Counted from the stretch's first letter, positions 37,243 to 48,636 are shown. The stretch is 64,000 nucleotides of DNA from Streptomyces sp. ISL-98 (GCF_018614055.1 NZ_JAGGPB010000029.1:62001-126000), one strand, 5' to 3'. Notes: generated by a model not told the origin, from the sequence alone. Numbers and translations: made by a program.

Positions 37243-39282
37243 TCAATCTCTCGGCGAAGTACTGCGGATTTCGTAGGCTGAACCCTCCTCTCCCAGGAGT
37301 GCTTCCGCAGCGCTCCTGTGCACCTGGGCCGCCGCCGGATCGCCCAGCCGGTCGAGCGTGTCCGCGAGCCGCAACTCCAGTGCCCCCTGCAGCCGTACGT
37401 CCTCCGCCTGCCGCGCGCATTCCACGGCTTCCTGGCAGGTGCGCAGCGATTCGTGCGGCCGTCCCGCGTACTCCTGCACACGGGCCACTTCGCTCAACGC
37501 CCTTGCGTGGCCCGCCAGATCACCGAGCCTGCGGTGTCCGGCCGCGGCGGCCCGCCAGTGGCGAAGCCCCTCGCCGTACCGGCCCGCATAGGTGTGCACG
37601 CTCCCGAGCCGCCCGTACAGCCGCGCTGCGTCCTCGCGTTCACCGCGCGCGAGCCGCTGTTCCAGGGCCCGGCCGTACCAGTCGGAGGCGCGCTGCCAGT
37701 CCCCCATCTCCTGGTAGGTCCCGCCTACGGATTCCATCGCACGACCGGTCGCATACGGGTCGGCGGCCGCCCGGCCGGCGTCCAGCGCTGCCCGGTATCG
37801 GGTCAGGGCCTCCTGCATACGTCCGGTCCGGGCGTCCAGATCGGCAAGATTGAGCAGCGCGGCGGCCTGCTCCCGGTGCAGACCGTGCCGCTCGGCCACG
37901 CCCAGTACGAGCCGGTGCAGCCCGTACAGATCGGGAGCGGCGGCCTCGGCGCCCCGGTGCGCGGCCAGTGCCCGCACCAGCGCGGCCACCAGGCGTCGGG
38001 CCAGCGTGTCCAGGTCACCGTCCTCGACCGCGATACCGGCGGAGGCGAGCAGCGCGGGCTGCCGGACCCGCAGCCACTCGGCGGCCTCCGGGGCATTGGA
38101 GAAGCGCAGCGCGCGCGGCAGTCCCGCCAGCTTCTTGCGGGCCGGGGAGCCGTCGGGGTCGGTGATCGCCCGGCAGGACTGGAGCTGGCGTACGGTCCGC
38201 TCCAGCATCCTGGCCCGGGCCAGCTGGACCTCGGTGGGCCGGTCCCGGTCCTCCATGAGCGCCTTCATCATGGGCGCGAGGCAGCCGGGCACCTCGTACT
38301 GCCGCCCGCTCTTCCTCCTCAGCAGGCCGAACGCGGCGAAGTCGTCCAGTGCCGACTGGGCCCCGGAGACCGAGCAGCCGGCCAGGGCGGACGCGGTGTG
38401 CGCGTCCACGAGACCGGCGGGCGCAAGGGAAAGCAGGCGCAGCATGCGCGCGGTGGGCTGCGAGAGGGATTCGTACACGAACCGGAAGGTGCGGGCCAGC
38501 GGCCTGGCGCCCGTGGGCTGCTCCGGTCCGGCCGGCATGTCGTGCAGCCTCTTGGTCACATCGGCGACCGATGCATTGGGCCTGGCCGCGAGCCACCCGC
38601 CGACCAGTGTCAGTGCCGCGGGCTGTCCCCCGCACTCCTCGGCGAGCGCGTGGGCCGCCGTGGGGTCGACGGTGATCCTGACCGCTCCCGTGGAACGGCC
38701 GAGCAGCGCGACGGCGGAGGCGGTGTCCAGACCCCCGATCGTGCAGGGCCGGACGTCGGGGATGCCGGTGAGCGGGCCCTGGGCCGTGGCGACGACCAGG
38801 CAGTCCGGGTTGTCGGGCAGCAGCGGGTCGACCTGCTCGGCGTCGACGGCGTCGTCGAGAACCAGCAGCTGGCGGCGTACGGCGAGTGCGTCGCGGACCA
38901 TTGCGGACAGCTCGTCCTCACCGGCTCCCGGCGGGGACGCGATGCCCAGGTCGTCGAGCAGCTCGCGGGCGGTGCGGTCGGTGGGGACGCGTTCGCCGCC
39001 GGGGTCGGTGAGCCGGGCGTGCAGGATCCCGTCGGGGTAGTCACCGGCGAGGCCGGCGGCGAGTTCCCCGGCGAGGGCGGTGCGTCCCGAGCCGGGGCGG
39101 CCCGCGATCAGCAGCACGCGGGCCCTTGGCGCCTTGCGGCCGGCGAGGGTGTCGAGTCCCGCCCGTTCGATGTCGGCCCGCAGCGCCTTCAACTCGCGTT
39201 CTCTGCCGAAGAATTCACCCGTCGCCCACCCTGCCGCGGAACCCGCAGCCGTGCCGCTGGTGTCCACCGCCTGATCCGTCAC
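37243..39282 (-). CDS. STAND-type NB-ARC/TPR signalling protein
   Basis: A 679-residue protein. Residues about 25-300 are an NTPase of the NB-ARC type: FFGRERELKALRADIE (entry motif), VLLIAGRPGSGRTALAGELA (P-loop, with Arg in place of the usual Lys), QLLVLDDAVDAEQVDPLLP (Walker B), CLVVATAQGPL (sensor) and a GLPL-like GQPAALTLVGGWLA. A winged-helix-like region follows (LRLLSLAPAGLVDAHTASAL). About 450-660 are tetratricopeptide repeats (ALTRYRAALDAGRAAADPY, RASDWYGRALEQRLARGERE and so on). No output DNA-binding domain is seen, so it probably acts by protein contact. The GTG at 39282 has GGGAG 8 bp upstream. It stands alone between ald and the NUDIX gene. Confidence 0.87.
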   Translation of the reverse strand: MTDQAVDTSGTAAGSAAGWATGEFFGRERELKALRADIERAGLDTLAGRKAPRARVLLIAGRPGSGRTALAGELAAGLAGDYPDGILHARLTDPGGERVPTDRTARELLDDLGIASPPGAGEDELSAMVRDALAVRRQLLVLDDAVDAEQVDPLLPDNPDCLVVATAQGPLTGIPDVRPCTIGGLDTASAVALLGRSTGAVRITVDPTAAHALAEECGGQPAALTLVGGWLAARPNASVADVTKRLHDMPAGPEQPTGARPLARTFRFVYESLSQPTARMLRLLSLAPAGLVDAHTASALAGCSVSGAQSALDDFAAFGLLRRKSGRQYEVPGCLAPMMKALMEDRDRPTEVQLARARMLERTVRQLQSCRAITDPDGSPARKKLAGLPRALRFSNAPEAAEWLRVRQPALLASAGIAVEDGDLDTLARRLVAALVRALAAHRGAEAAAPDLYGLHRLVLGVAERHGLHREQAAALLNLADLDARTGRMQEALTRYRAALDAGRAAADPYATGRAMESVGGTYQEMGDWQRASDWYGRALEQRLARGEREDAARLYGRLGSVHTYAGRYGEGLRHWRAAAAGHRRLGDLAGHARALSEVARVQEYAGRPHESLRTCQEAVECARQAEDVRLQGALELRLADTLDRLGDPAAAQVHRSAAEALLGEEGSAYEIRSTSPRD

Positions 39283-39437
39283 GGGCCACGCTCCCGTCCG
39301 CCTGCGCACAAGCCCGCCGCGACTGCGGTCGGGAGCTTCGAGCGTAGTTCACGCTCTGCTACGAACCGGGCAGAGCAGGGCGGGCGCATCCCCCGATCGG
39401 ATCAACGGATTTTCGGACGAGCGCTCCGGGGTGACGG

Positions 39438-40064
39438 CTACGCGTCGAAGGGCCGGGCCGGCCACGGGTCGTCGGCCGGACGCAGCGCGTCGACCCCGTC
39501 GCCCGCGAGTGCGGCGGAGAGCGCGAGGGCGCCCACGACCAGGCAGGTGTTGTGCAACTCGCCCGCCAGCACGCCCCGTACGAGCTCCGCGAGCGGCACC
39601 CGGGCGTGCTCCATGTCGGCCTCTTCCTCCTCGACGACGAAGCGCTCGCCCTCTACTGCGGAGAGATCGCGGGCGAAGAAGATCCGCACAGCCTCGTCAC
39701 AGCCGCCCGGCGTCGGGTAGACGTCGGCCAGCACCCGCCAGTCCTCGGCCTTGACGTGCGCCTCTTCGTAGAGTTCGCGCTGCGCGGCGGCCAGCGGGTT
39801 CTCGCCGGGTACGTCGAGCAGACCCGCCGGGATCTCCCAGAGCTTGTGGCGCACGGGATGCCGGTACTGACGGATGACCAGGACGCGGTCGTTCTCGTCG
39901 AGGGCGAGTACGGCCACCGAGCCGGGGTGGACCTGGTAGTCGCGGCTCACCACACTGCCGTCGGGCATGACCACGTCGTCCGTACGGACACTCGTCTTGT
40001 TGCCCGTGAAGGGGGTCGCGGTCGAGGTGACCTGCCACTCCTCGGGGGTGTCCTTGATGGCCAT
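39438..40064 (-). CDS. ADP-ribose pyrophosphatase (Nudix hydrolase)
   Basis: A 208-residue Nudix enzyme, most like ADP-ribose pyrophosphatases, splitting ADP-ribose to AMP and ribose-5-phosphate. The Nudix box is AGLLDVPGENPLAAAQRELYEEA, written here as GLLDVPGENP plus LAAAQRELYEEA near residues 90-112, preceded by VLVIRQYRHPVRHKLWEIP, typical of this subgroup. The ATG at 40064 has GGGAGG upstream; the frame is open further back but without signals. It lies 79 bp after pyrG, with a terminator filling most of that gap. With the NrtR regulator and ADP-ribosylglycohydrolase elsewhere in the window it belongs to ADP-ribose turnover in general, but it is not in their operon. Confidence 0.9.
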   Translation of the reverse strand: MAIKDTPEEWQVTSTATPFTGNKTSVRTDDVVMPDGSVVSRDYQVHPGSVAVLALDENDRVLVIRQYRHPVRHKLWEIPAGLLDVPGENPLAAAQRELYEEAHVKAEDWRVLADVYPTPGGCDEAVRIFFARDLSAVEGERFVVEEEEADMEHARVPLAELVRGVLAGELHNTCLVVGALALSAALAGDGVDALRPADDPWPARPFDA

Positions 40065-40090
40065 GAAAACGTCCTCCCAAAAAGCAGAAA

Positions 40091-40125
40091 CCGGGGTACG
40101 GCCCCCCCAAAGGGCCGTACCCCGG
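40091..40125 (-). terminator. Terminator of pyrG
   Basis: CCGGGGTACGGCCC (40091-40104), a 7-nt loop and its exact complement (40112-40125) form a 14-bp stem 18 bp past the pyrG stop. On the minus strand it is followed by TTTCTGCTTTTT, a good U-run, making this a textbook intrinsic terminator. It lies between pyrG and the NUDIX gene on the same strand. Confidence 0.85.
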
Positions 40126-40143
40126 CAACCGTATCTCCTGCTC

Positions 40144-41808
<1,665 letters not shown>

Positions 41809-42222
41809 CGCCAAGAGGGGGCTCCCGTGGTCGCGAAGTGAGGTGCGTACCGGCGTCCTGCCCGGATTCGGGAGGAGCCGTCGCTGCGGTTCGGGGGCCG
41901 AGCTGATGCCACAGCCGCCCACCGGTCCACGGGGTACCAGGGTATCAGCGACAGGGCGAGGCCGCTTCCAGCCACGCGCCACGTGCCGCGCCCCCCTTTC
42001 ACCTGCGACTCACCCTTCGTCCACCCGTTCGGCCGACCCGCGTTGCCAAGACCGTCGCGCAATCCATCGGCGTTGCGTCGTATCCTGCTCGGACACATCG
42101 CTGCGAGCCGGCCGGCGAAGGCACCATCCCAGCCCGCTCCCGGGACCAAGAGCTCGTCGAAGATCCCCTGACCGCAGCCGCCCCTTCCGGGGTGGATGTG
42201 GCCGTTCGACTGGAGATTGCAC
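41809..42222. other. Intergenic region between divergent pyrG and GH15 genes
   Basis: 414 bp with no convincing gene on either strand. Possible promoter elements include TATCCT at 42081-42086 toward the GH15 gene and a GATACCCTGGTACC segment (41932-41945, minus strand) toward pyrG, neither with a confident -35 box. I see no pyrG-type attenuator (a 5' run of G with a terminator). Confidence 0.5.
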
Positions 42223-44025
42223 GTGGCCGGGCGCATCGAGGACTACGCACTTATCGGAGACATGCAGACAGCGGCACTGGTCTGCAGGGACGGCACGATC
42301 GACTGGCTGTGCCTTCCCCGCTTCGACTCCCACGCCGTGTTCGCCGGGCTTCTCGGCACCGAGGAACACGGCTTCTGGCGGATCGGGCCCACACACGCGG
42401 CCGACGCCGGGCCGCCGGCGGCTGCCCGCCGCCGGTATCGCGGGGACTCCCTGATCCTCGAATCGGAGTGGGACACACCGCGCGGCACGGTCAGAGTGAC
42501 CGATTTCATGCCGCCGCGTGACGGCGCTCCGCAGCTGATCCGGATTGTCGAGGGTGTCAGCGGCCGGGTGCGGATGCGGTCCTCGCTGCGGATGCGCTTC
42601 AGTTATGGGCGTGTGACGCCCTGGGTCCACAAGGTCGACACGCGCACGGTCGCCGTGGCAGGGCCGGACTCCGTCTGGCTGGACGCGGACACCGAGACGT
42701 ACGGCAAGGACCTGACGACGTACTCCGAGTTCACCGTCGCACCAGGTGACCGGTTCGCCTTCACGATCAGCTGGCAGCCCTCGCACAAGGAGCCCCCGCC
42801 TGCGGCCGACCCCGCCGCCGCGCTGGACGCGACCGCCACTTTCTGGCGCGAGTGGGTCGAGCAGTGCACGTACCACGGCCCCTACCGCGAGGCCGTCGTC
42901 CGCTCGCTGATCACGCTCAAGGCGCTGACGTACGCCCCGACGGGCGGCATCGTCGCCGCGCCGACCACGTCGCTGCCCGAGGAGATCGGCGGCGTACGGA
43001 ACTGGGACTACCGCTACACCTGGCTGCGCGACGCCGCGATCACCCTCTCCTCGCTGCTGCGCACCGGCTACCGCGAAGAAGCCCGCGCCTGGCGCGAGTG
43101 GCTGCTGCGCGCGGTGGCCGGGGACCCCGAGAACCTGCAGATCATGTACGGGATCGCGGGCGAACGGGAGCTCGGCGAGGCCGAACTGGACTGGCTGCCG
43201 GGCTACGAGAACTCCAGCCCCGTCCGGGTCGGCAACGGCGCGGCCCATCAGCTCCAGCTCGATGTGTACGGAGAGGTCACGGAGGCACTGCACCTGGCGC
43301 ACATGACAGGCCTGGCCCGCAACGACTACGCGGCCCTCCTCCAGCTGAAGCTGATCCACTACCTGAAGACGCACTGGGACCAGCCCGACGAGGGCATCTG
43401 GGAGGTCCGCGGCCCGCGCCGCCACTTCGTGCACTCCAAGGTGATGGCCTGGGTCGCGGTCGACCGCACGATCAAGCTGATCGAGATGGGCGACGCGGAC
43501 GGGCCGCTGGAGGAGTGGCGCGAACTGCGCGACGAGATCCACCGCGACGTGTGCGAGAAGGGCTACGACAAGGAGCGCAACACCTTCACCCAGTCCTACG
43601 GGTCGGCGGAGCTGGACGCCTCCCTGCTGCTCATTCCGCAGATGGGCTTCCTGCCGCCCGACGACAAGCGGGTCATCGGCACCATCGAGGCGATCCAGCG
43701 CGAACTGTCCACGGAGGACGGTTTCGTACTGCGTTACCCGACCTCCGGTGAGGACGCGGGCGTGGACGGTCTGGAGGGCGACGAGGGCGCGTTCCTGGCG
43801 TGCTCCTTCTGGCTCGCCGACGACCTGGCGATGATCGGGCGGGTCGACGAGGCCCGCAAGCTCTTCGAGAAGCTGCTGGGACTGCGGAACGACCTGGGAC
43901 TGCTCGCCGAGGAGTGGGACTCCAGGCTGCAGCGCCAGGTCGGCAACTTCCCGCAGGCGTTCAGCCACGTGCCCCTGATCGACACGGCACTGCGACTGAC
44001 GGCGAGCGGCGCGTACGGGGGCTAG
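42223..44025 (+). CDS. Glycoside hydrolase family 15 enzyme (glucoamylase/trehalase-like)
   Basis: A 600-residue cytoplasmic enzyme. The N-terminal beta-sandwich (AGRIEDYALIGDMQTAALVC then DGTIDWLCLPRFDS) and the alpha/alpha toroid are those of GH15 proteins, which include trehalases of actinomycetes as well as glucoamylases. The catalytic acid is expected in PEEIGGVRNWDYRYTWLRDA and the base in LLAEEWDSRLQRQVGNFPQ. I chose the GTG at 42223 because TGGAG lies 7 bp upstream; an ATG at 42196 would add nine residues. No signal peptide is present, which argues for action on an internal sugar such as trehalose or a maltodextrin. It stands alone. Confidence 0.9.
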   Translation: MAGRIEDYALIGDMQTAALVCRDGTIDWLCLPRFDSHAVFAGLLGTEEHGFWRIGPTHAADAGPPAAARRRYRGDSLILESEWDTPRGTVRVTDFMPPRDGAPQLIRIVEGVSGRVRMRSSLRMRFSYGRVTPWVHKVDTRTVAVAGPDSVWLDADTETYGKDLTTYSEFTVAPGDRFAFTISWQPSHKEPPPAADPAAALDATATFWREWVEQCTYHGPYREAVVRSLITLKALTYAPTGGIVAAPTTSLPEEIGGVRNWDYRYTWLRDAAITLSSLLRTGYREEARAWREWLLRAVAGDPENLQIMYGIAGERELGEAELDWLPGYENSSPVRVGNGAAHQLQLDVYGEVTEALHLAHMTGLARNDYAALLQLKLIHYLKTHWDQPDEGIWEVRGPRRHFVHSKVMAWVAVDRTIKLIEMGDADGPLEEWRELRDEIHRDVCEKGYDKERNTFTQSYGSAELDASLLLIPQMGFLPPDDKRVIGTIEAIQRELSTEDGFVLRYPTSGEDAGVDGLEGDEGAFLACSFWLADDLAMIGRVDEARKLFEKLLGLRNDLGLLAEEWDSRLQRQVGNFPQAFSHVPLIDTALRLTASGAYGG

Positions 44026-44117
44026 GCCGCCGCCCGGGGCGGGACCGTTCGATGCGTCGTCGGCCCCCTCCCCGGGCTACGCTGAAAATGTCCTGTCGCC
44101 CCTTGGAAGGGGGCATC

Positions 44118-45509
44118 ATGGCTCCCCACAGCTTGAAGGACACGGCTCTGGCCGGCTTCCGGGAGGACCTGACCGGCGATGTCTTCGTCCCGGACGACCC
44201 GGGTTACGACGACGCCCGGACGGTGTTCAACGCCATGATCGACCGACGCCCGGCGGTGATCGCCCAGTGTGCGTCGGAAGAGGACGTGGCCCGCGCGATC
44301 CGCTTCGGCCGTGACCACGAGCTCGCGATCGCGGTCCGCGGCGGCGGCCACAGCGTCGCGGGCATGGCGCTCAACGACGACGGCCTGGTCGTGGACCTGC
44401 GCCGGATGAACACGGCGGAAGTGGATCGCGAGGTCCGCACGGTGTATCTCGGCGGCGGCGCCACGATCAGTGACATGGACCGGGCCACACAGCCGTACGG
44501 CCTGGCGACCACCGGCGGCCGGGCATCCACCACGGGCATCGGCGGCTTCACGCTGGGCGGCGGCTCGGGCTGGCTGGAGCGCCGGTGCGGGCTGGCCTGC
44601 GACAGCCTGGTCTCCGTCGATCTGGTGACGGCTGACGGCGATTTCGTGCACGCAAGCGGGGAGGATAACCCCGAGCTCTTCTGGGCTCTGCACGGCGGTG
44701 GCGGCAACTTCGGGGTGGCCACGGCGATGACGCTGAGGCTGTACCCGCTGCCGTCCTTCGCCATCGTTCTGCTGCTGTATCCGCCGGAAGCCGGCACCGA
44801 CGTGATCCGTACGTACCGGGATCTCATGGAATCCGCACCGGACGACGCCGGAGGCGGGGCCCTCTATCTGACCGCGCCGCCCGAGGAGTACGTACCGGAA
44901 CACCTGGTCGGTCAGCTCCTGTGCGGAGCGCTGGTGACGTACGCGGGCACCGAGGCACAGGCACGCGAGGTGGCCAAGCCGCTGCTCGACATCGCGCACG
45001 TGGCGGAGGTGATCACCGAGCTGCCCTACGCCGATTTCCAGTGCATGCTCGATGATCCGCCCGGGATGCGGAACTACTGGTCGGCCGAGTACCTCGACGC
45101 GTTCCCGGACGAGGCCGTGGACCTGTTCTGCAACCGCGCGGCCGACATGATCGTCCCTTCGAACAGCCAGCATGTGCTGTTCCCGCTGGGTGGCGCGGTG
45201 GCGCGGAGCGGTACGGACTATCCGGTGCCCTGGCGCGGGGCGCCGTGGGCCGTCCATCCGTTCGGCCTCTGGGAGAACGCGTCGGACGACGAACGCGGGA
45301 AGAAGTGGGTGCGTGATTTCCGCGCGGACGTCCAGCCTTGGTCCACGGGCGCCGTCTATCTGAACTTCATCGGCCAGGAGGGCGGGGAACGGGTCGTCTC
45401 CGGCTTCGGCGCCGGCAACTACCGGCGCCTCGCCGCGGTCAAGGCCCAGTACGACCCCGACAACGTCTTCCGGCTGAACCACAACATCGAACCCGCACAG
45501 AAGCCCTAA
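44118..45509 (+). CDS. FAD-linked oxidoreductase, berberine-bridge-enzyme type
   Basis: A 463-residue flavoenzyme of the PCMH/BBE family. The FAD domain has AIAVRGGGHSVAGMAL, where the histidine is the usual covalent FAD attachment point, and TTGIGGFTLGGGSGWLERRCG. The second covalent cysteine of BBE-type enzymes is not visible at its usual place, so attachment is probably through His only. The C-terminal BBE motif is LAAVKAQYDPDNVFRLNHNI. The ATG at 44118 has AAGGGGG upstream. It probably oxidises a sugar or secondary metabolite, producing hydrogen peroxide; the substrate is unknown. Its stop codon overlaps the convergent amine oxidase stop by 4 bp. Confidence 0.9.
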   Translation: MAPHSLKDTALAGFREDLTGDVFVPDDPGYDDARTVFNAMIDRRPAVIAQCASEEDVARAIRFGRDHELAIAVRGGGHSVAGMALNDDGLVVDLRRMNTAEVDREVRTVYLGGGATISDMDRATQPYGLATTGGRASTTGIGGFTLGGGSGWLERRCGLACDSLVSVDLVTADGDFVHASGEDNPELFWALHGGGGNFGVATAMTLRLYPLPSFAIVLLLYPPEAGTDVIRTYRDLMESAPDDAGGGALYLTAPPEEYVPEHLVGQLLCGALVTYAGTEAQAREVAKPLLDIAHVAEVITELPYADFQCMLDDPPGMRNYWSAEYLDAFPDEAVDLFCNRAADMIVPSNSQHVLFPLGGAVARSGTDYPVPWRGAPWAVHPFGLWENASDDERGKKWVRDFRADVQPWSTGAVYLNFIGQEGGERVVSGFGAGNYRRLAAVKAQYDPDNVFRLNHNIEPAQKP

Positions 45510-47119
45510 CCGAGGGCGGTGATCACCTCGCGCGCGGCGCGCTCCCCCTCGGTGGCGCCGCCCTCCATGAAGCCCTGGAAGTCGTACGAGCAGTGCTCGC
45601 CGCCGATGTGGATGTTGCCCTGCGGGGTGCCCTCGTAGCCTGCGTAGCGGTGCAGATAGCCGACGGGCCAGTAGGAGTACGCGCCGAGGCTGTGCGGGTT
45701 GCGGTGCCAGGCGGAGAGCTGGGCCCTGCCGGTCCACTTGGCCTTCGTACCGGGGAAGAAGGCGTCGATTCCGGTGAGGTGGCGGCTCGCCAGGTCGCGC
45801 ACGTACGGGTCGGACTCGGTCGAGAACGGTCCGGCCGGGGTGAGCGCCTCGGCGAGGCTGCCGCCGCCGTACTGGATGAGGATGCCGCCCGTACCCGGCT
45901 GGATCTTGGTGGTGTCCCAGGTCTGCTGGACGTGGCTGTCGGTGAAGCAGTCACCCGCCGAAACGCCCGGCCAGGCGCCCTCGCCGCGCCACGGCCGCGA
46001 GGTGAACTGCATGTTGAGCTTGGTGCAGTGGCCCATACGGGCATCGCGCAACAGGTTCGTCATGAGCGGGTCGAAGCCCGCGGATGAGAGGTCGAGGCGC
46101 TGGAGGACGGGCAGCGGGACGCACAGGACAGTGTGGTCGGCGGTGACGGTGGTCGTGGTGCCCGCGTCGGTGAAGGTAAGGGTCTGGGTGCCATTGGCGT
46201 TGGCCCTTACCGCCGTGAGCTGTTTGCCCATCTGGAGCGTGCCTGCGGGCAGGGATTTCGCGATGGCGCGCGGGAGCTGATCGTTGCCGCCGGTGATGTG
46301 GTAGCGCTCGTTGGACAGGCCCCAGATGTTGAAGTGGCCGGGGTTGGGCTGGTAGCCCATCAGCAGGACCAGGGCGAGGGCGGACTGTTCGGTGGTGTCC
46401 GCGCCGTACTCGACGTTGTACGCGACGTCCATGAAGCGGCCCAGCGATGAGGCGTGCCCGCCCGGCACGCGCGAGTCGATCCATTCGTGGATCGACATGT
46501 TGTCGAGGGCGGTGCCGGTCGGGGTGGTCCGGTTCCACTTCACCTCGCCGGCTTCCTGGAGGTCGCGGTGGAGCGCCTGGAAGACGGCCTTGAAGTCCTC
46601 GTCGGCCTGTTCGCGCGGGTAGTACGCACCGTTGAACCAGAGCACCTCCTCGGCGCCGGTCGGTCCTCCGCCGAGGAAGTCCTCGACCGGCAGACCGAAG
46701 CGGCGGCACAGCTCCAGCATCTTCTTGTGACTGGTGTCGATCAGCTCCCCGCCGATCTCGGAGATCTGGCCGTACGCCCAGTGGTCCCGCTGGGTCCACA
46801 TCCGGCCGCCGACGCGGTCCGGACTCGCCTCGTAGAGCGTGCAGTTCAGGCCCGCGTCCTTGAGGGTGAGGGCGGCGGTGAGGCCCGCTATCCCCGCGCC
46901 GACCACGGCGATTCTGGGTGCGGCCGCTCGTACCACCGCCCGGGCGGGTGCGGCCGCCGTGCCGGCAAGGGCGGTGCCGAGGCCGAGGGCCGCGGCACGG
47001 CCCAGCAGTTCCCGGCGGGTGGACCCGCGGACCTCGGCGGCGGGCATCCGCAGCCTGCGGGCTGCGGCGTGCTCTGCGGCGAGCCGGCGCAGTGCGTGCA
47101 TCGTGTTCGTACGGGACAT
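45506..47119 (-). CDS. Flavin monoamine oxidase, exported
   Basis: A 537-residue FAD-dependent amine oxidase. The N-terminus has a twin-arginine-like signal (STRRELLGRAAALGLGTALAG, about 27-47) after a basic stretch, so export by Tat is likely. The dinucleotide fold is IAVVGAGIAGLTAALTL with YEASPDRVGGRMWT next, and the C-terminal FAD contact is IHIGGEHCSYDFQGFMEGG, both family signatures. The ATG at 47119 has GAGGAG 7 bp upstream. It follows the amine/amino-acid permease gene by 11 bp, so they form one operon. The pair would oxidise an amine or amino acid and take up the substrate or product. Confidence 0.9.
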   Translation of the reverse strand: MSRTNTMHALRRLAAEHAAARRLRMPAAEVRGSTRRELLGRAAALGLGTALAGTAAAPARAVVRAAAPRIAVVGAGIAGLTAALTLKDAGLNCTLYEASPDRVGGRMWTQRDHWAYGQISEIGGELIDTSHKKMLELCRRFGLPVEDFLGGGPTGAEEVLWFNGAYYPREQADEDFKAVFQALHRDLQEAGEVKWNRTTPTGTALDNMSIHEWIDSRVPGGHASSLGRFMDVAYNVEYGADTTEQSALALVLLMGYQPNPGHFNIWGLSNERYHITGGNDQLPRAIAKSLPAGTLQMGKQLTAVRANANGTQTLTFTDAGTTTTVTADHTVLCVPLPVLQRLDLSSAGFDPLMTNLLRDARMGHCTKLNMQFTSRPWRGEGAWPGVSAGDCFTDSHVQQTWDTTKIQPGTGGILIQYGGGSLAEALTPAGPFSTESDPYVRDLASRHLTGIDAFFPGTKAKWTGRAQLSAWHRNPHSLGAYSYWPVGYLHRYAGYEGTPQGNIHIGGEHCSYDFQGFMEGGATEGERAAREVITALG

Positions 47120-47130
47120 GGGGACGCTCC

Positions 47131-48636
47131 TCAGACTGTGGCGGCGGGCTGGGGGTCTGCGTCGGTGCGCTCGGCCGCGTCGTCGAGGACGATCCGGCCG
47201 ATGATCTCGTAGCGCTCCGGCTGCTTGGCCTTGAGGTAGAAGCCGAGGCCGAGGCCGCCGAAGAAGACCGCTCCGACGATCCACGGGATCAGCTTGAAGA
47301 AGAGGGAGTCGGCGGCGAGGCCGGCCGCGGTCTCCATGTTGAGCACGAGCAGTACGACGACGGCGATCATGCCGATGCCGCCGAGCAGGGGTGCGGTGAA
47401 GGTCCTGAACCAGTGCCGGTCCTCGGGGTGGTTCTTGCGGAAGTAGCCGATCACCGCGAACGAGCAGAGGGTCTGGACGATGAGGATCGCCATCGTGCCG
47501 AGGATCGCGAGCAGTGTGTACAGGTGGATGTACGGGTCCTCGCCGGCCAGCCAGAACGCCCCGACGAGCAGGGTGGCGATGCCGGACTGGACGTACGACG
47601 CGATGTACGGCGAGCCGTGCGAGCGGTGTGTGCGGCCGAGGGCGGGGTGCAGGAAACCCTCGCGTCCGATGGCGTAGAGGTAGCGCGACGCGCACTGGTG
47701 GAAGGCCATGCCGCAGGCGAACGAGCCGGTGAGCAGCAGCCACTGGAAGGCGTCGACGGCCCAGCCTCCGATGAACTGCTGCGTCGGGTCGAAGAAGAGG
47801 TCGAGCGGAGAGGCGGACGAGGAGACCTTGACCGCACCGTCCAGCCCGTTGCCCGCGATCGTCATCCAGGAGACGTAGATGTAGAAGAGCCCCACACCCA
47901 CCACCGAGATCAGCGTCGCGCGCGGAATGACGCGCTTCGGGTCGCGGGACTCCTCGCCGTACATCGCGGTCGATTCGAAGCCGACCCACGACCAGAAGGC
48001 GAAGAAGAGGCCGAGCCCGGCCGAGCTGCCGGTGAAGGCGTTGACCGGATTGATCGGCTCGACGGGGATGCCGTCGGGACCGCCGCCCGCGAGCAGTACG
48101 GCGGTCGCGACGGCGAAGAGCACCGCGATCTCGGCGACCAGCATGACGCCGAGGGCCTTCGCGGTGATGTTGATGTCGAAGTACGCGAGAACGCCGGTCA
48201 CGGCGAGCATTCCGGCGGCGTACACGATCCAGGGGATGTCGACGCCGAGCTGGTCGGCGACGGTCGTCTGGCCGAAGTAGGCGAAGATCCCGACGATCGA
48301 GGCCTCGAAGACGATGTACGCGAGGACGGCGAGCATGCCGGACGCCATGCCCGCGATGCGGCCGAGGCCATGCGAGATATAGCCGTAGAAGGCACCCGCG
48401 GCGGTGATGCGCTTCGCCATGGCGACGTATCCGACCGAGAAGACGGTCAGGACGACGGTCGCGAAGAGGTAGCCCGCCGGGGCGCCCGTGCCGTTGCCGA
48501 AGCCCACGGCGATGGGGAGATTTCCGGTCATGGCGGTGATCGGCGCCGCGGTGGCCACCGCCATGAAGACCACACCGACCAGTCCGACGGAATTTGCCTT
48601 GAGCCGCTGGATTTCACGTGCGGGTTTGTCAGACAT
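47131..48636 (-). CDS. APC-family amino acid/amine permease
   Basis: A 501-residue transporter with about 12 membrane helices. The first helix region AVATAAPITAMTGNLP and the later FWSWVGFESTAMYGEES (helix 6, with the unwound substrate site and the conserved Glu) are typical of APC transporters such as putrescine or ethanolamine permeases. The ATG at 48636 has GAGAGGG upstream. The stop lies 11 bp before the amine oxidase start. The divergent PucR-type gene probably controls it. The specific substrate is not decidable by eye; polyamine or another amine is likely given the partner enzyme. Confidence 0.88.
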   Translation of the reverse strand: MSDKPAREIQRLKANSVGLVGVVFMAVATAAPITAMTGNLPIAVGFGNGTGAPAGYLFATVVLTVFSVGYVAMAKRITAAGAFYGYISHGLGRIAGMASGMLAVLAYIVFEASIVGIFAYFGQTTVADQLGVDIPWIVYAAGMLAVTGVLAYFDINITAKALGVMLVAEIAVLFAVATAVLLAGGGPDGIPVEPINPVNAFTGSSAGLGLFFAFWSWVGFESTAMYGEESRDPKRVIPRATLISVVGVGLFYIYVSWMTIAGNGLDGAVKVSSSASPLDLFFDPTQQFIGGWAVDAFQWLLLTGSFACGMAFHQCASRYLYAIGREGFLHPALGRTHRSHGSPYIASYVQSGIATLLVGAFWLAGEDPYIHLYTLLAILGTMAILIVQTLCSFAVIGYFRKNHPEDRHWFRTFTAPLLGGIGMIAVVVLLVLNMETAAGLAADSLFFKLIPWIVGAVFFGGLGLGFYLKAKQPERYEIIGRIVLDDAAERTDADPQPAATV

